A DNA stretch of 64,000 bases from Mesaphorura yosii (Eukaryota > Arthropoda > Collembola > Poduromorpha > Tullbergiidae), in NCBI GenBank assembly GCA_009869945.1, contig WIXG01000099.1:1-64000 (forward strand), written 5' to 3'. Shown piece by piece: positions 47,901-59,900 of this stretch; the first letter of the stretch is position 1, and every line of letters begins with the position of its first letter. Under the pieces are notes generated by a model. The model had not been told where the DNA came from. It searched no databases and saw nothing but the letters and a program-made list of their open reading frames with translations. The translations under genes were made by a program, and so were the position numbers.

Positions 47901-50900
47901 TTGTACATATAATTTTGGACAAGTTTAATCTTCCATCGCTACCTTCTGCCTCTGCAGCGTCTTCCTCAGTATCGCATCAAACTCCCAACGGGTAAGTTGA
48001 AACTCTCTCTCTTGCTTTTGCTACGTTCCTCGCTGGCCGGAATAGAGCTGCAGCAAAATTGTGTGTCTGTCTGGTTACTTTATTGTTGCAGCAGGGCGTA
48101 CTTAACATTTTATGTACGCATAAAACACGAATACAATGTGCATTATGCATGCGCCATGAGTACACAACCTTTCGCTTTGAGGAAAATTCAAATTTCGTAA
48201 AAATAGGAAGGAAGATAAAGCGAAAGTGAAAGTAAAATTAAGAGAGTGTTGGAAATAAATAAGATGACAACAAAAGATTCCTGTTTCACACGAGACACTT
48301 TCTTGTATAATTCGTCAAAGTAACAGGAGACCGAGAGCAAGTGCGCCGTCACGGGGCCCTGGAGCATTGAGAGATAATGCGTAAAAACATGAGTCGTACA
48401 TTATCATCGTACTTATTGACAGTGAAGAGTTCTTGACGGATGAAAATCACGGTCCCTTTTCCAATTACTCCATAGGCAGTTAGCTTTTGCTTAAATTCAA
48501 ATTCGACCTCCGTTTTCTGCTTACATATTAACTTTTGCTGAATGGTAGCCATTGCCATTCCTGCGAGTCTGTTCAGCTTGGATTGAGCCAGTAGAATTTT
48601 GAGTCTCGCACAAGAAAGATTCCTCGGAGGCCGCTTTCTGATCAAATAATAACAAACGTTAATAGTAACAGTTGCAAGAATGAAATCTCGGCTCGGTAGT
48701 TGGGTGAAAGTGTATCAAGAACCTGGAGACGTTCATATTTTTCATTCAAGTCACATTTTTCTTCCTTTACTTTATCATCCTGTTACGGTTAGGCTTAGAT
48801 TTAGCCAAGTCAAGGTTCCATGCACGCACGCCGCACCCGCGCCTTACACTCATGGAATCCAAATAGTTCCAGTATACAGTATGCCGTAGCCGTTGTAAGT
48901 TGTGGCCGTGCAAAGCAAAGACAAAAGTAAAAGAATACGGCAAACACTGTTCAAATAGTGCAGCGCGGTAGATGAATGTTTGTCTAACTATAATCCTTGT
49001 TTTTACTCTTCCACCAGAAACCAGGCCCATTATAAGAGCAAGGTTCATAACCCAAAATTACTTGCAAGTTCATGTGAAAGAGATGAATGCGGGAGCTTAA
49101 CAGAAAAACTTTTGTTGCGGGCTCACATTTTCTACGGACAGGGTGCAATTTTAGACTCATTTCAGACAAGACACTTCATTACGAAAATATTACGGCTCGA
49201 CACTGTCGGCTTACAGCGAAATTATTAACACTGTGTAGAAAAGGGAGCGATTGTCACGTTTCAGGGAAAGCAGTTGCGTAGCGTTAGGAGGTTCGCATGT
49301 CACAGTGCGGTGTTTATTCTGGCTGCTACGTGTGACGGGAGCAAGAATGCGTTTTAGAATTCCTGCTCTCGCTTATCGCTCGTGTGAAGAGAAAGTAATG
49401 TTGTGATTCGTATCCCTCAAAGGTGTGGAAGCCGGAGCAGAGGCAGCGTTGGTGACTACTTGAAATTGTTTCTGCACTTGGAAGAAGACGGAGTGAATGA
49501 ACTGACACCTTGGAACACTTTCCTCTGCGGTAAAGGTGGTAATCAATCTTTCTACAGTTCTTCGCGCCATTTAATCATGCAGTTCCATTCCTCTGGGTCT
49601 CCTGCCGCCGGTGGAATGCGTTCAAGTGCGAATAATCAGGGAAATGTGCTGGGCTTCTTTGGTCGATTCCGTTTCCTTAACTCAAGTAAGCACTCTTTAA
49701 CACTTAACCTGAGCAAAGGAACGTATAAATGCGAAAACGCGGAAACTGGAATGTGGCTCGGGCCAAATATGGCGAACCGTTGCACGATTTCGTGGAAAGC
49801 ATGTGGTAGTAAGGGTATGAATTTTTAAAGTCGAAACAAAAGAAAGGGCCAGAGCTTTCTCGAGATTATTATTGTTCTTGGAACATTGTGTGGAATTAAT
49901 TCATGAAGTGATCAAATGGTCGATGTACCCTCAGCTTCTAAATATTAGGACTTCGAAAGTGACACAAAACGCCGTTAAATCGCTCCGTATTTAAGAAAAC
50001 TAAATTGCCGCGGTTTCATTTTGTTCTCTTGCAATGTCGCAATATGATTTCATGTGGGCGGGTGCACAAAATATGTAGAATTCGTGTGGACACCTGTGCG
50101 GCGAAATTGTCAGATTCTTTAATTTAAAGGCTTGCTGACTTTCCGCAAAGGACATGCCATTTCCTCCTAACCGAATTACACAATTTGCATAATCATTTCA
50201 TTTCTTGTATGAGCCGTGTGCTTTGAGCGCTTCAGCCAGGTCTGGCTGCAGGGTGTACGCAAGCCTGCAAATAAGATTAAGATACACAAAAGCTACGCAC
50301 GCATTCTGTTTCATGTCTTTCGTAATTTAGCAGGAAAACTTTGATAAATTTTCATTTTGTAAAGCGACAGCGAGAGCTGCGGAATTGCTGAAGTCGGTGC
50401 CGGGCCAAGAATGAATTGTTTTCATCTGCAACGAGTTTATGTGTAATTCTGCACGGCACCACTTTCATCACGGCAGTTGAAGTGAAACGCACATGCAAGA
50501 ACATGCAAGAACCTTCGGGGTTCCAGCTCTCAGGAGATTCACAATAAATCTAATTTTAAGAATGTACCAACTTTTCCAATTTGAAGATTATTGAATAAGA
50601 TACGCCGACCGACCGTGCTATCGAGGTGGTTTGCCATTCGATGCGATAGTTTCCTTCCCTCTATGGCATTTATACCATTGCATTGCATTACGCGGTCAGT
50701 TGGTTGGTGGTCTGGTGCGGTGATGAAATGGAAATGGACGACTGTTATCGACATTTCTTTCTTTTCACAGGTCAGTTTGAGGCTAATGGTCGTCTGGTTC
50801 CTGGTACAAAGTGTGATTATCAATTTCTAAGTGCAAATTATACAGCTGCTGAGGTGAGAATGCGAGAACGTTTTTAATATTGTTTGCATGGAACGATGTT

Positions 50901-53900
50901 ATATTGTAGAGTGGCATTATTGTCCTGTTGGGTAAGCGATAAGCGATAACACATTAGTGAACACATTGGTAAAACAGTGAATAGTGAAGTAATAATTGGA
51001 GGAACAATGTGTGGGACAGTGTTAAACAATGTTGAAAAGTACTATTAATGTTTGCAGGACTAACCACCAATACCATTCAGACCTCCTCGTCCCAGTCCTT
51101 TGTATTCGTAGGAGCCAGTTTCTCGCTTAAACTTTCTTCTAGTGTTCTTGCGACTCTGCTATTGGCATTATCTTCAAGTTTTGCCAAAATTGTCAGCTTA
51201 GCAATTTCTCTTCCTTTCTTGTCATGTTCGTATGCGAAATGAACACACGAATCACGGCGGAAACCGTTGGGATCTGATCTGTTAGCAATGCAAGTTTCTA
51301 TTTCCAAGGGTGAGTATTGTTGTCCATTCTTCTGGTGGTTCGAGTTCTTTCCATCCATACGCTTGATAACACGTTGATGAATATCTTGTGCCGATCCCAC
51401 ATGACTGGCGTAAGTTCCCAAATCCTTGCACGCGGAGCAGTGGATCATGTAAACGACATTAGATGTTGCGCACGTGAATCGTTTTTCAACTGTGATACTC
51501 TTGTCTGGCCCAAAATCTACTTTGAACGCAGCAGTGACACAATCACGTAGTGCACATTTTCCTCGTCTGCACCAGAAAATTCCTGGACCAAGGTGGCCAT
51601 ACTTGGCGTTCTTGTTAATCTCTTCAACGATAGCTGCAAGAGATAGATTTAAAATCAAGGTTAGCGCATTCCCATACGTAATTATCAATTATATTCAGAA
51701 ATACTTCTTACCTTGACCGTGATGCGTGTTATCGCAACACAGTGACGGCTCTCCACCGGGAAGCTATGCGTACGGAATCAAAGGGTCGATGGGCTTTTCA
51801 ACACGAATGTATCTGGTACATGTTCCGGCGGTTCCGAAAGTTCTGATAACGAAGATTTCCGTAATGTCCAAGATCTTTCTGAGAAATGTTTCTTCTTCTA
51901 ATTTAACACAAACATTGGATCGTTTAATTGTGACGGTATACGTTTGTTCATTTGATCGCATCCTAAATACAAAATTCTCCATGTACTTGATGTCATTTGC
52001 AGTTGAACTCTTTCCCATGGTGTATTCAGGTACAAATCGTTCCTATTCTGTCAATATCATTTCCTTCAATGTTTAAATGCTTTGATTACATGGGAACGTG
52101 AAATTCATGTCACCTATGCCTTACCTTTATTGGGATTCTCGAAAATTGGGTCACCGGTTACTGGATTCCATTCTCATGCGTCAGCTAGTCTTGAATCAGA
52201 GTCAGGATCTTGAGGTGCGGAAAACTTGGATTTCTTCGCAGTTGTAATTGTAAGCTCTTCTAGCGCTCTCTTCCTTTCCGGAGACTTGATCAGATGAGCA
52301 GCCCGTTTGAGATCTTCAAATGTAAACGAATGGGTGATGAGAACTCCGTTTTGAGTTTCAGTTTGCATTTGAACTCCCTTGTCAGATGTTGCCTTGTCCC
52401 TGGTTGAAGTTCTTCCTAACTATCAAAGCTTTTCAAGAAGGCTGCGTACGAAAGATTGGATTCGTATTCTTTCGCCGTGATGACGTTCATATCACGGACA
52501 TAGCACAGCAATCGAGACGAACTAATTACTCTTAGGGTGGAGAATAAATAATAATACATCACGAATTAATTTGTCGGTGGCGATTGTTTGAGAAAACAAT
52601 TTATTATTACAAACGTGTTACAAAAAAACAATTTATTACTAATATTGATTGCATTCCAAGATTTTACCGCCGCGGATTTTTATTTATTTATTCTCAGGGC
52701 CGATTTTTCTCACCGCGCTATCCATCAACCTATCCACATAATAGCAAATGTCTCTACTTCTTCCACGCGAGGTACGTTCACCTTTTAAAAATTTCGGCAT
52801 TCCTTGACGCACAGCGCAGTGAAAATGAAATAGCTCGAAGTATCTTTTGTACTGAATGACATTTGCTCCGCTCGAGTAGCTTCCATCCGCACTGCACTCA
52901 AGAAAGTACGCAATTTGCGTAAACCGCATTTCACTGTACCGTGCGGGCATAAAATTGAGTAATGGCAAGCATGCACGCAACTGTTCAGCTGGTCCGAGTT
53001 CCAATGCATTGGAAATAATTTAAGCGCCCACTTTCTACATACGCTGACTAAGCTCCTCTCTTAATGAATGGTTTAACAATGCCAAAAAGAGTTGTAATTA
53101 AAAAGTTTCCTGCTGAACAAAGGACATTTAGCCATGCGCTTCGCGAATGATTTATGGACAAAGTTCGTAGGCCAAGAAGATTGTTTCTTTCTTGCGAACT
53201 TCCGAAACGCATTTTCTGGCAACGCAGCCACCGAGGACCGAGCAGAGCTACCGATGCCCGTGGTAGCGCTGGTTCATTTAAAGTATAATGGCTTAATGCA
53301 ATCTGTGAGAGACGGATGTCATAGAGGCATTATCACTTTCTGTGCAGTGTGCACACGGCGCGGATGGCGATGAAGTTGTCAAAGTTTAGCTTGCAGCTTG
53401 ACAAAGGAACTCCAGACGATGGAGTGAAAAGTGAACTTTTCAATTATTCGCAATAATGATGCTTAACCTAGTTAGAGTTACTCGAAGTGGAAGTTCTTAC
53501 GCTCGCCTCTCATGCAAATATTTTACCGATTTCTTTCTTGTGGTTAAATCTAAATTCTGTCTTCATTGAAGACGCTCATACATACTTTTCTCCCTTCAGC
53601 TTACACGAGCGAGTGAAGATTGTGTTTGAGTCGGTGAGTCTGCAACCTAATGAAGCCAGGTAAGATTGTCAAAGCACATTTAGCTGTCACCGACATGTAT
53701 GACAGACTAATTATCTATTACGATTGCCGTGTTTGCAGTTGCTTAAATAAGACTGATGCAATTCGTGTGCTTGATGGTTCGAGTATCAAGTCGCCAGCAA
53801 TTTCATTGATTTGTAACACGGCTGCGGATTATGAAGTAAGTTTAACACACGATGGTTTACATGCACTTATTCAACCCTCGATATGTGTAATGCAGATTCT

Positions 53901-56900
53901 TTCAACTGGCCCCGATTTAATTGTTGAATTCATCTCTAACTCGGACGAGCCTGGGCTTGGTTTCAAAGCGAAATTTCATTTTGTTAAAATACAACTGGAC
54001 AATACGATTGGAAACATACGGATGCATCAAAACTTTCAGCAATACGGTAATTAAAACCAATGTAAAATAGTAAAATGTAAGGCTCACTCGCGCTTTTTAA
54101 AAGTTATAATTTCAACCTACCGTCAACGTCAACTTCAATACAACGAATCTATTTAAAGATCGACTTGATATCCAACCTGTTTCAATAGATACAAGGTTCA
54201 TTTCTCCTTTGCATGGTTTGAACATCTTAAGTGTTTAGTTGGAGGTTTGGTTAACTTGAGCAGCTAACCACCTATAAATCTATTCTCAGATGGGCTCAAT
54301 TTTGGACCGGACGGTTTACTAACTCAAGCCTCGACTCTTGGTGAGTCCCTGCATTGCTTTATGTAATTTGCCACATAAGCCCATATGAAGTGACGATTCG
54401 ACTTTCTTCCCATCCAGTCCCACAGTGCATTCAAATTATTACAAGCGACGCAGGCAAAAATGGAAGCTTTACCTCTCCAAATTATCCTCATTCATTGACA
54501 ACAAAAACGCACTGTCGATATGAATTCATTGGGCACGGAAGGGAAAGAGTGCAAATCGTGTTCATGGATTTGAGTTTACATCACCCTGAGAAAGAATCAC
54601 ACAAAAGGTAAGTACTGCATAAGTCAAATTACAGTAGCATGTTTTTCATTTATTTCTGCTGCGATGACCTTCGTAATTAACACATTCTAAGTTTAAACTC
54701 ACATTTTGGCTCGAGTATCTGAGCATTTAAGGATGGATCGGTTTATAATACAAAATGTCAGCGCTGCCACCAGAAATTGAACCACTTTTTCTTTCCGGTA
54801 GTCCCAACAGCAACTGTGAAGGTGAAGACTCACTCACCGCGTTTGTTCCGTCGAAAGGAAGTTTGGTGAAAGTTGCTGGTGGCTTTTGTGGAGTCAACAC
54901 ACCACCGAATTTGATGTCTAATGGACACAAACTCACGATAGACTTGAATGCAGCAGCACAGTCATCACGAACGAGTCGTGGGTTTAGTGCGCTTTATTAC
55001 TTCGTCGAAGGTTAGTACTTACTCCGCATTTCTGTCTCGGACTCCCAAACCCAGTAAGCACCAGCACGTCATGTATTATCCTGTTATTGGTTTTATAGGT
55101 TTCTGGCAATGTTATGTCATCTTTTAATGATACTTTAGGACGAAATAGCCGTCATAACGCTTGCTATGTCTCATTTTGACAACTTGCCGGTTGCCAACCA
55201 TCGTTTGGTGGCATGAAGGCAATTTTTCGATGACACGTCGTATTTTGGCGTTTGATACTGCCAACGCCAAGGCTATAAAACAACAAAAATAATAATACTC
55301 TGCAAATACTGCAGACTTGTATATTTGTGAAATGTGAACTTCTGCTCATCCTGTTTTTGTTTTCAGACTTTGGAGTCAAAAGTGGAAAGCAACTGTCCGA
55401 CTACCCGTGTGCATTTGTTTATAATGGTGCGGAGATGCCTAATGGAACTTTTACAAGTCCCAATTATGGTGGATACTATCCGAAAGACACTGAGTGTCAT
55501 TATTTCTTTAATGGAAATGACAATGAACATATAGAGATTCTTTTCACGTATTTCCATGTTCATGGGTCCGGGGCGTAAGTTGAAATACTCCATTATTCGG
55601 TTCTTTGCCATTGCTTTGTATTTGCTCGGTGCTTTCTCCCCTCGTTGTTCTTCATAATTCTTCTCTCTTGACTTTCATTTTGCGCTCAGTCCGTGTTTAC
55701 TTCTTTTCTTTGGCTTCCCTTCCCATGCTCATGTTTACCAAAACTAGCGGCGGGCTTTTCCCGCCGGGTTTGACCTCGGGCAGAGGCCCGCGTTGACAAT
55801 CGAGTTTTCTCGCTGTCTAGTACTCTTTCTTTGTAATTATTTGTAGGTTTTTGTGAATTCGTGCTATCGCATGCTTTAGTAAGTAAGCCGAAGACCTACT
55901 TACTCCATTTAAACGAAAATAGTATACCGTAGCACTACGATGGATTGTTGAAATGAGGACATGCAGGTACAATGCGCATATGAAGGATATCCCCTGTATT
56001 ATCCGGTATGTCGCAATCCTCGCTTTAAAGAATATGGGAATCACGACGCATTCAAGATCGCTCGCATAGATCCGTGGGTTTACAATGTAGATAAGAGTGT
56101 TCACTTCCCATTAAATTGTGCGGACGCTTTGGTTTTACTCGAGTGAAGAGTAATTCAAATAATAATTATTTGTTTCATTAAACTGAAAACTTATTTGATT
56201 TGCTTATTTTGGCATTGTACTTGGAATTGAACTCAATTTCAGCAACCACCAGTTCCAGAGCATCGCGTTTGCTTGATTGGTTTTCTACATCGCGTGGTGT
56301 TTTTGTCTATTTCAGCTGTGATGAAAAGACTGAGTCGGACTACGTTGAGTTCTCCAACTACATGCCAACTGATCCCAAGTACAGGAGAATGTGTGGCTCA
56401 ATACGTGACCTTTGGGTACAATCTGATCGGCGCTTCTTCCGTGTAACATTTCGTTCCAACACAAAGTACGATGGAACTGGATTCGCAGCCAATTTTGTGT
56501 TTACTGATAAACCGAGCAATCGTCGTATCAATCTGCTTAATACTCCATTAGCCACAGCTGGGTCGACAGTAGCAATTCAGACGTTGAGCTCGGCGCTATC
56601 GTGTTGTAAGTCCAGCTTCCCGTGTCATAAATTTCGTGTGGTTGACGTGACAGACTTTTTATCTGGCTGACTTCTGGAGAGGTCTCTTTTCTTTTCTCGG
56701 CATCGGTGAATCCGAAACTTAGCAATCCTTGTCACGATGTTCAGCCTCTGAGCAATTCATTCTAGCTTTAACGATGTGATTCTAATTGCTGAGATTTCGT
56801 TTCTTACTGCGCAGTTCTCGTTGTCTTTGCTTGTATCCGTCAAAATTATTTGACCTCAAAATAATTGCAGATTACGGCTGGATAATGTTGTCCTTCATGG

Positions 56901-56935
56901 TTTATCAATTGGCGCAACTTCTTCCATTAAGATGA
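44945..56935 (+). CDS. SOL1: Four-CUB SOL-1-like receptor-associated protein
   Basis: Fourteen exons: 44945-45074, 47769-47991, 49423-49685, 50771-50853, 52698-52771, 53600-53659, 53739-53835, 53896-54046, 54290-54340, 54418-54607, 54811-55010, 55367-55574, 56316-56605, 56871-56935. They total 2085 bp, every phase fits, and give 694 residues. A signal anchor or signal peptide (SVWILLLLSFISSAVNPG) is followed by four CUB domains: about 44-205, 206-360, 379-507 and 515-650. Each has its two cysteine pairs and the SPxYPxxYP strand (FSSPDYPLSYP, FFSPRYPSTYP, FTSPNYPHSL, FTSPNYGGYYP). A short hydrophobic C-terminus (IMLSFMVYQLAQLL) suggests membrane or GPI anchoring. Four CUB domains match C. elegans SOL-1, which stabilises AMPA-type receptor gating. 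The start is chosen because an in-frame TGA lies nine bases upstream. Confidence 0.85.
51077..52368 (-). pseudogene. Nested antisense gene with GIY-YIG-like domain, apparently decayed
   Basis: Lies inside the 50853-52698 intron of the SOL-1-like gene, on the other strand. Three exon-like blocks: 52125-52368, about 51712-52060 and 51077-51633. The last two join in phase 1. The last block reads like a GIY-YIG domain (NVVYMIHC.., SHVGSAQDIHQRVIKR, then a conserved Glu in RVARTLEE). Damage is visible: an in-frame TGA just before EWNPVTGDPIFENPNKG, an in-frame TAG just before LPGGEPSLCCDNTHHGQ, and a frame conflict at the 5' edge of the middle block. The protein-like text continuing in the same frame past both stops argues for decay rather than misjoined exons. 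GIY-YIG domains occur in Penelope-like elements and in host nucleases; the retained introns argue against a processed copy. Confidence 0.6.
55748..55790. repeat. Two adjacent GC-rich perfect hairpins in an AT-rich intron
   Basis: CGGCGGG/CCCGCCG is a 7-bp stem with a 5-base loop at 55748-55766. CGGGC/GCCCG is a 5-bp stem with a 4-base loop at 55777-55790. They lie in the intron after 55574. Confidence 0.5.
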
Positions 56936-59900
56936 CGGCGCAAGATGCCAGGCACATTGACATGGACAAAGAGGGTCACCGCTACGAAGAAAATGCGGAT
57001 GGTAAAAGTAAATCTTTGCTCAATAGTGGAAATCATTCTAAGCCATTAGAGTGACAAGATACAGATCATATGTACATGTGGTCGCGATTAAAATGAAAGT
57101 GATTACATCTGCATTGATGGCGTAACTAACTCGTGTTGTAAAAGTGCACTTACATAATCGCTAAGCAATCAATTATTGTATTAGACGAATTTCAAAATAA
57201 ATTATAATTTAAGTGAAGTGTCTCAATTTCTTTGGCATCGACGATCGACTGCATTTTGATTCATCTAACTAGCATAGCATTCGATTGGCATGCTTGGATG
57301 CCCAAATTCCGTTCATTTATCGCCAAAATTTCAATCAAACCGGCTTAGTTTGAAAGGTATAGATGTCTTTTCTTCATCGAAAGCGAGACCTGGATAAGAA
57401 GCATGACTAACATATACGGCCACTTTACTCATATTTTCGTCCTACTGGCCGTGACTAAAATGCATTTACAGCAATGAGCAATGAAGATCATTAAAGCAGG
57501 GACTCGGTTAAGTCCATTGAAGACAACTTGGACGGACTCAGACAAAAAGGGAATCAAGTGGATAAAACATGACAAAGTCTCGTCAAGCGTTGGATAGCTG
57601 CATGGCAGGGTTTGAATCCGAAACTCAAAAGCCCATCTCATTCCCAGTCAATGCCGTACCATTTCCGTTGGCATTTATTTGGCTTTTAGTTGATTAAAAA
57701 TTAGTTTGCAAAACATGTACTACTTAAACTTTATGCTGCTCAACTTCAACTTCGCGAATTGTAATGTAATAGAAACTTTTCTGTGAGTACAATCTAATAA
57801 TCACAGAATGGCGACCATTGGGCCATATTCAGGGCTCAGGTTAGGCACAACGAATGCGCACACAACTCTGAGTCTGAGTAAACAAAAGTACAGCATTTCT
57901 CTCTCCGTACCAGCGGTCTTCTCTTCGGTTTCCAGGCCTTGTGCTTTTTCTGGTCGAGCAATTTGCCCAACAATTTAGCAATGAACTGCTGGCTCTCGTT
58001 CCGATCCAGGCTATTTACAGTACATTGCTCCACTACAAAGCACAGTCATTTAAATGAACAAGTGCACGACATTTTGAACCTTCTGGATTCAGTTGCTCGT
58101 TTACTTTGCTCACCAAGCACCACACCAGACTCGGAAAGGAAATCGAGATGCCGACCGTCAACTTCATTACCTTTTAATACGGAAAACTAGACAGACATGA
58201 CTTGGATGTGGACTCCGCTTTCAGTTTATTTGATTACTTGTAAATGCCTGCCTGCAATGGTGAGACCGACCAGAATTGAGCTTGACACGATTTTCATTTC
58301 TTCAAGTTGCAATCGCAATATCGTCCCAGCGGCCCAGCAGTTTCTGGTTCGCATGTCTCGTTTGCATATTTATTGCTAGATTCATCAAGACACGAGCCTC
58401 GTAGTACAATGGAATTGGAGTCGGAAGTAAGTCATAAGCCACTTTATGTCTTTTGCGAGTTTAAGTAAATGTTTACACCATAACGAGGCAGTTCAGTACA
58501 TGAATATATTATTCAACAAGCACATCGCGTGCAACGGCGAAATCGTTTGAGCCACAGCCGCCGTAAATGAAAGGCCACTCGTTCGGCTCGACTGTACTAT
58601 AAGCCATTTGTAAGTTAATTGGTCTCTTATGAGTGGCTCTCATAAATTGGATTCCTGGTTAACTACCATTTCCATTACTCGAGTGGTGCTTCATGCAAAC
58701 AAGCAGGAAATCGATTGGATTATGGCTTGGACTCGAAACGGAAGGCTAAGCGCTAAGCTAACGAAATAAAGACACCAAGTTTTGCCTGGCCTGCTTTTTC
58801 AAGTTGGAAGCTCCATGCTAACTAATCCATCCAACCCATCTCGTTTCACGAACGACAATGGCTGGGGTAGGGGAGGAGATTAGAATTATGACAGTAATTA
58901 CTTTTCTTTATTAGCTGACTGGGAGCATCAATGTCATTAGCCGGGAGACTAAGCCTGAGCGAAGGAAGCGTGTCGTTATCATCTAATCATCAATCATTAG
59001 ACTGCTGGAAGCACGGATCAAGACATGAACTCAAAGTGTGTATTAAATGCTTAGCGCGCGTTCAAGTAGAAAACCAAGCCAAACTCGGGCCACTGAAGTG
59101 AAAACCGTACCGCTGTCCCGCCGCAAATGGAAAATGATATTTTTATACCGGGTTTGGCTTTGGCTGAATGGCATGCTGGAGAAAGTCAATTTTTGTGGAC
59201 TACCAAAGAGGGCTGCTGCACTTGATGCAGTGGAGTGCATGACAATCAGAAGCTCGAATGAAATCCAAAAACGTGGACTAAATGCTTCGTTTGAGTTGCG
59301 TCTCATAGCAATAACAATAGCTGGATGCAGCGCGGGCAGTTCTATTAGACCTGCTGTAATATTAATGTGTATTACGCGTTCAAGTTCCTTCACTTTCTTT
59401 CGTTGCTCTTTCCTAAATAAACTGAAATGTCAGGGGAAATGTCAGCTAGACTCAGCTCAGAAGTCGAGAAATGGCTTTCTATTTCCTTCACCTTTCCTGT
59501 TTCAGGTTCCGTTCTTCAGACGAGACGTGTACGAGGCACAGCGAGCACTGTCAACACCAATATTTGTGATTTTGCTTTTGATCTTTGGTTGTGCATTTCG
59601 CACGTCCATAACATCTGAAAAGCAGTCAAATGCATGCTGTCTGGCCTGCAAGAAGCGGTTAGAATTTTCGGGCAAGGTTCAAAATAGTGTGCATTTGTGC
59701 TCACAAGTGTGCTCAAAAAAAGTTTAAGACCCCAGCGACGAGGAATTCAACATTTTGCGTAAGTTCGATGAATTACAGCCCGTGACATTCGTTCAGCGTT
59801 ACGCCACGCACAAATCTTACTCGCTTCCAACAATCGCCCTTAATAATATTAAAAAATTGAGATTTATGTCCATAAATGTCTCTCCACACTTCCTCGCTCG

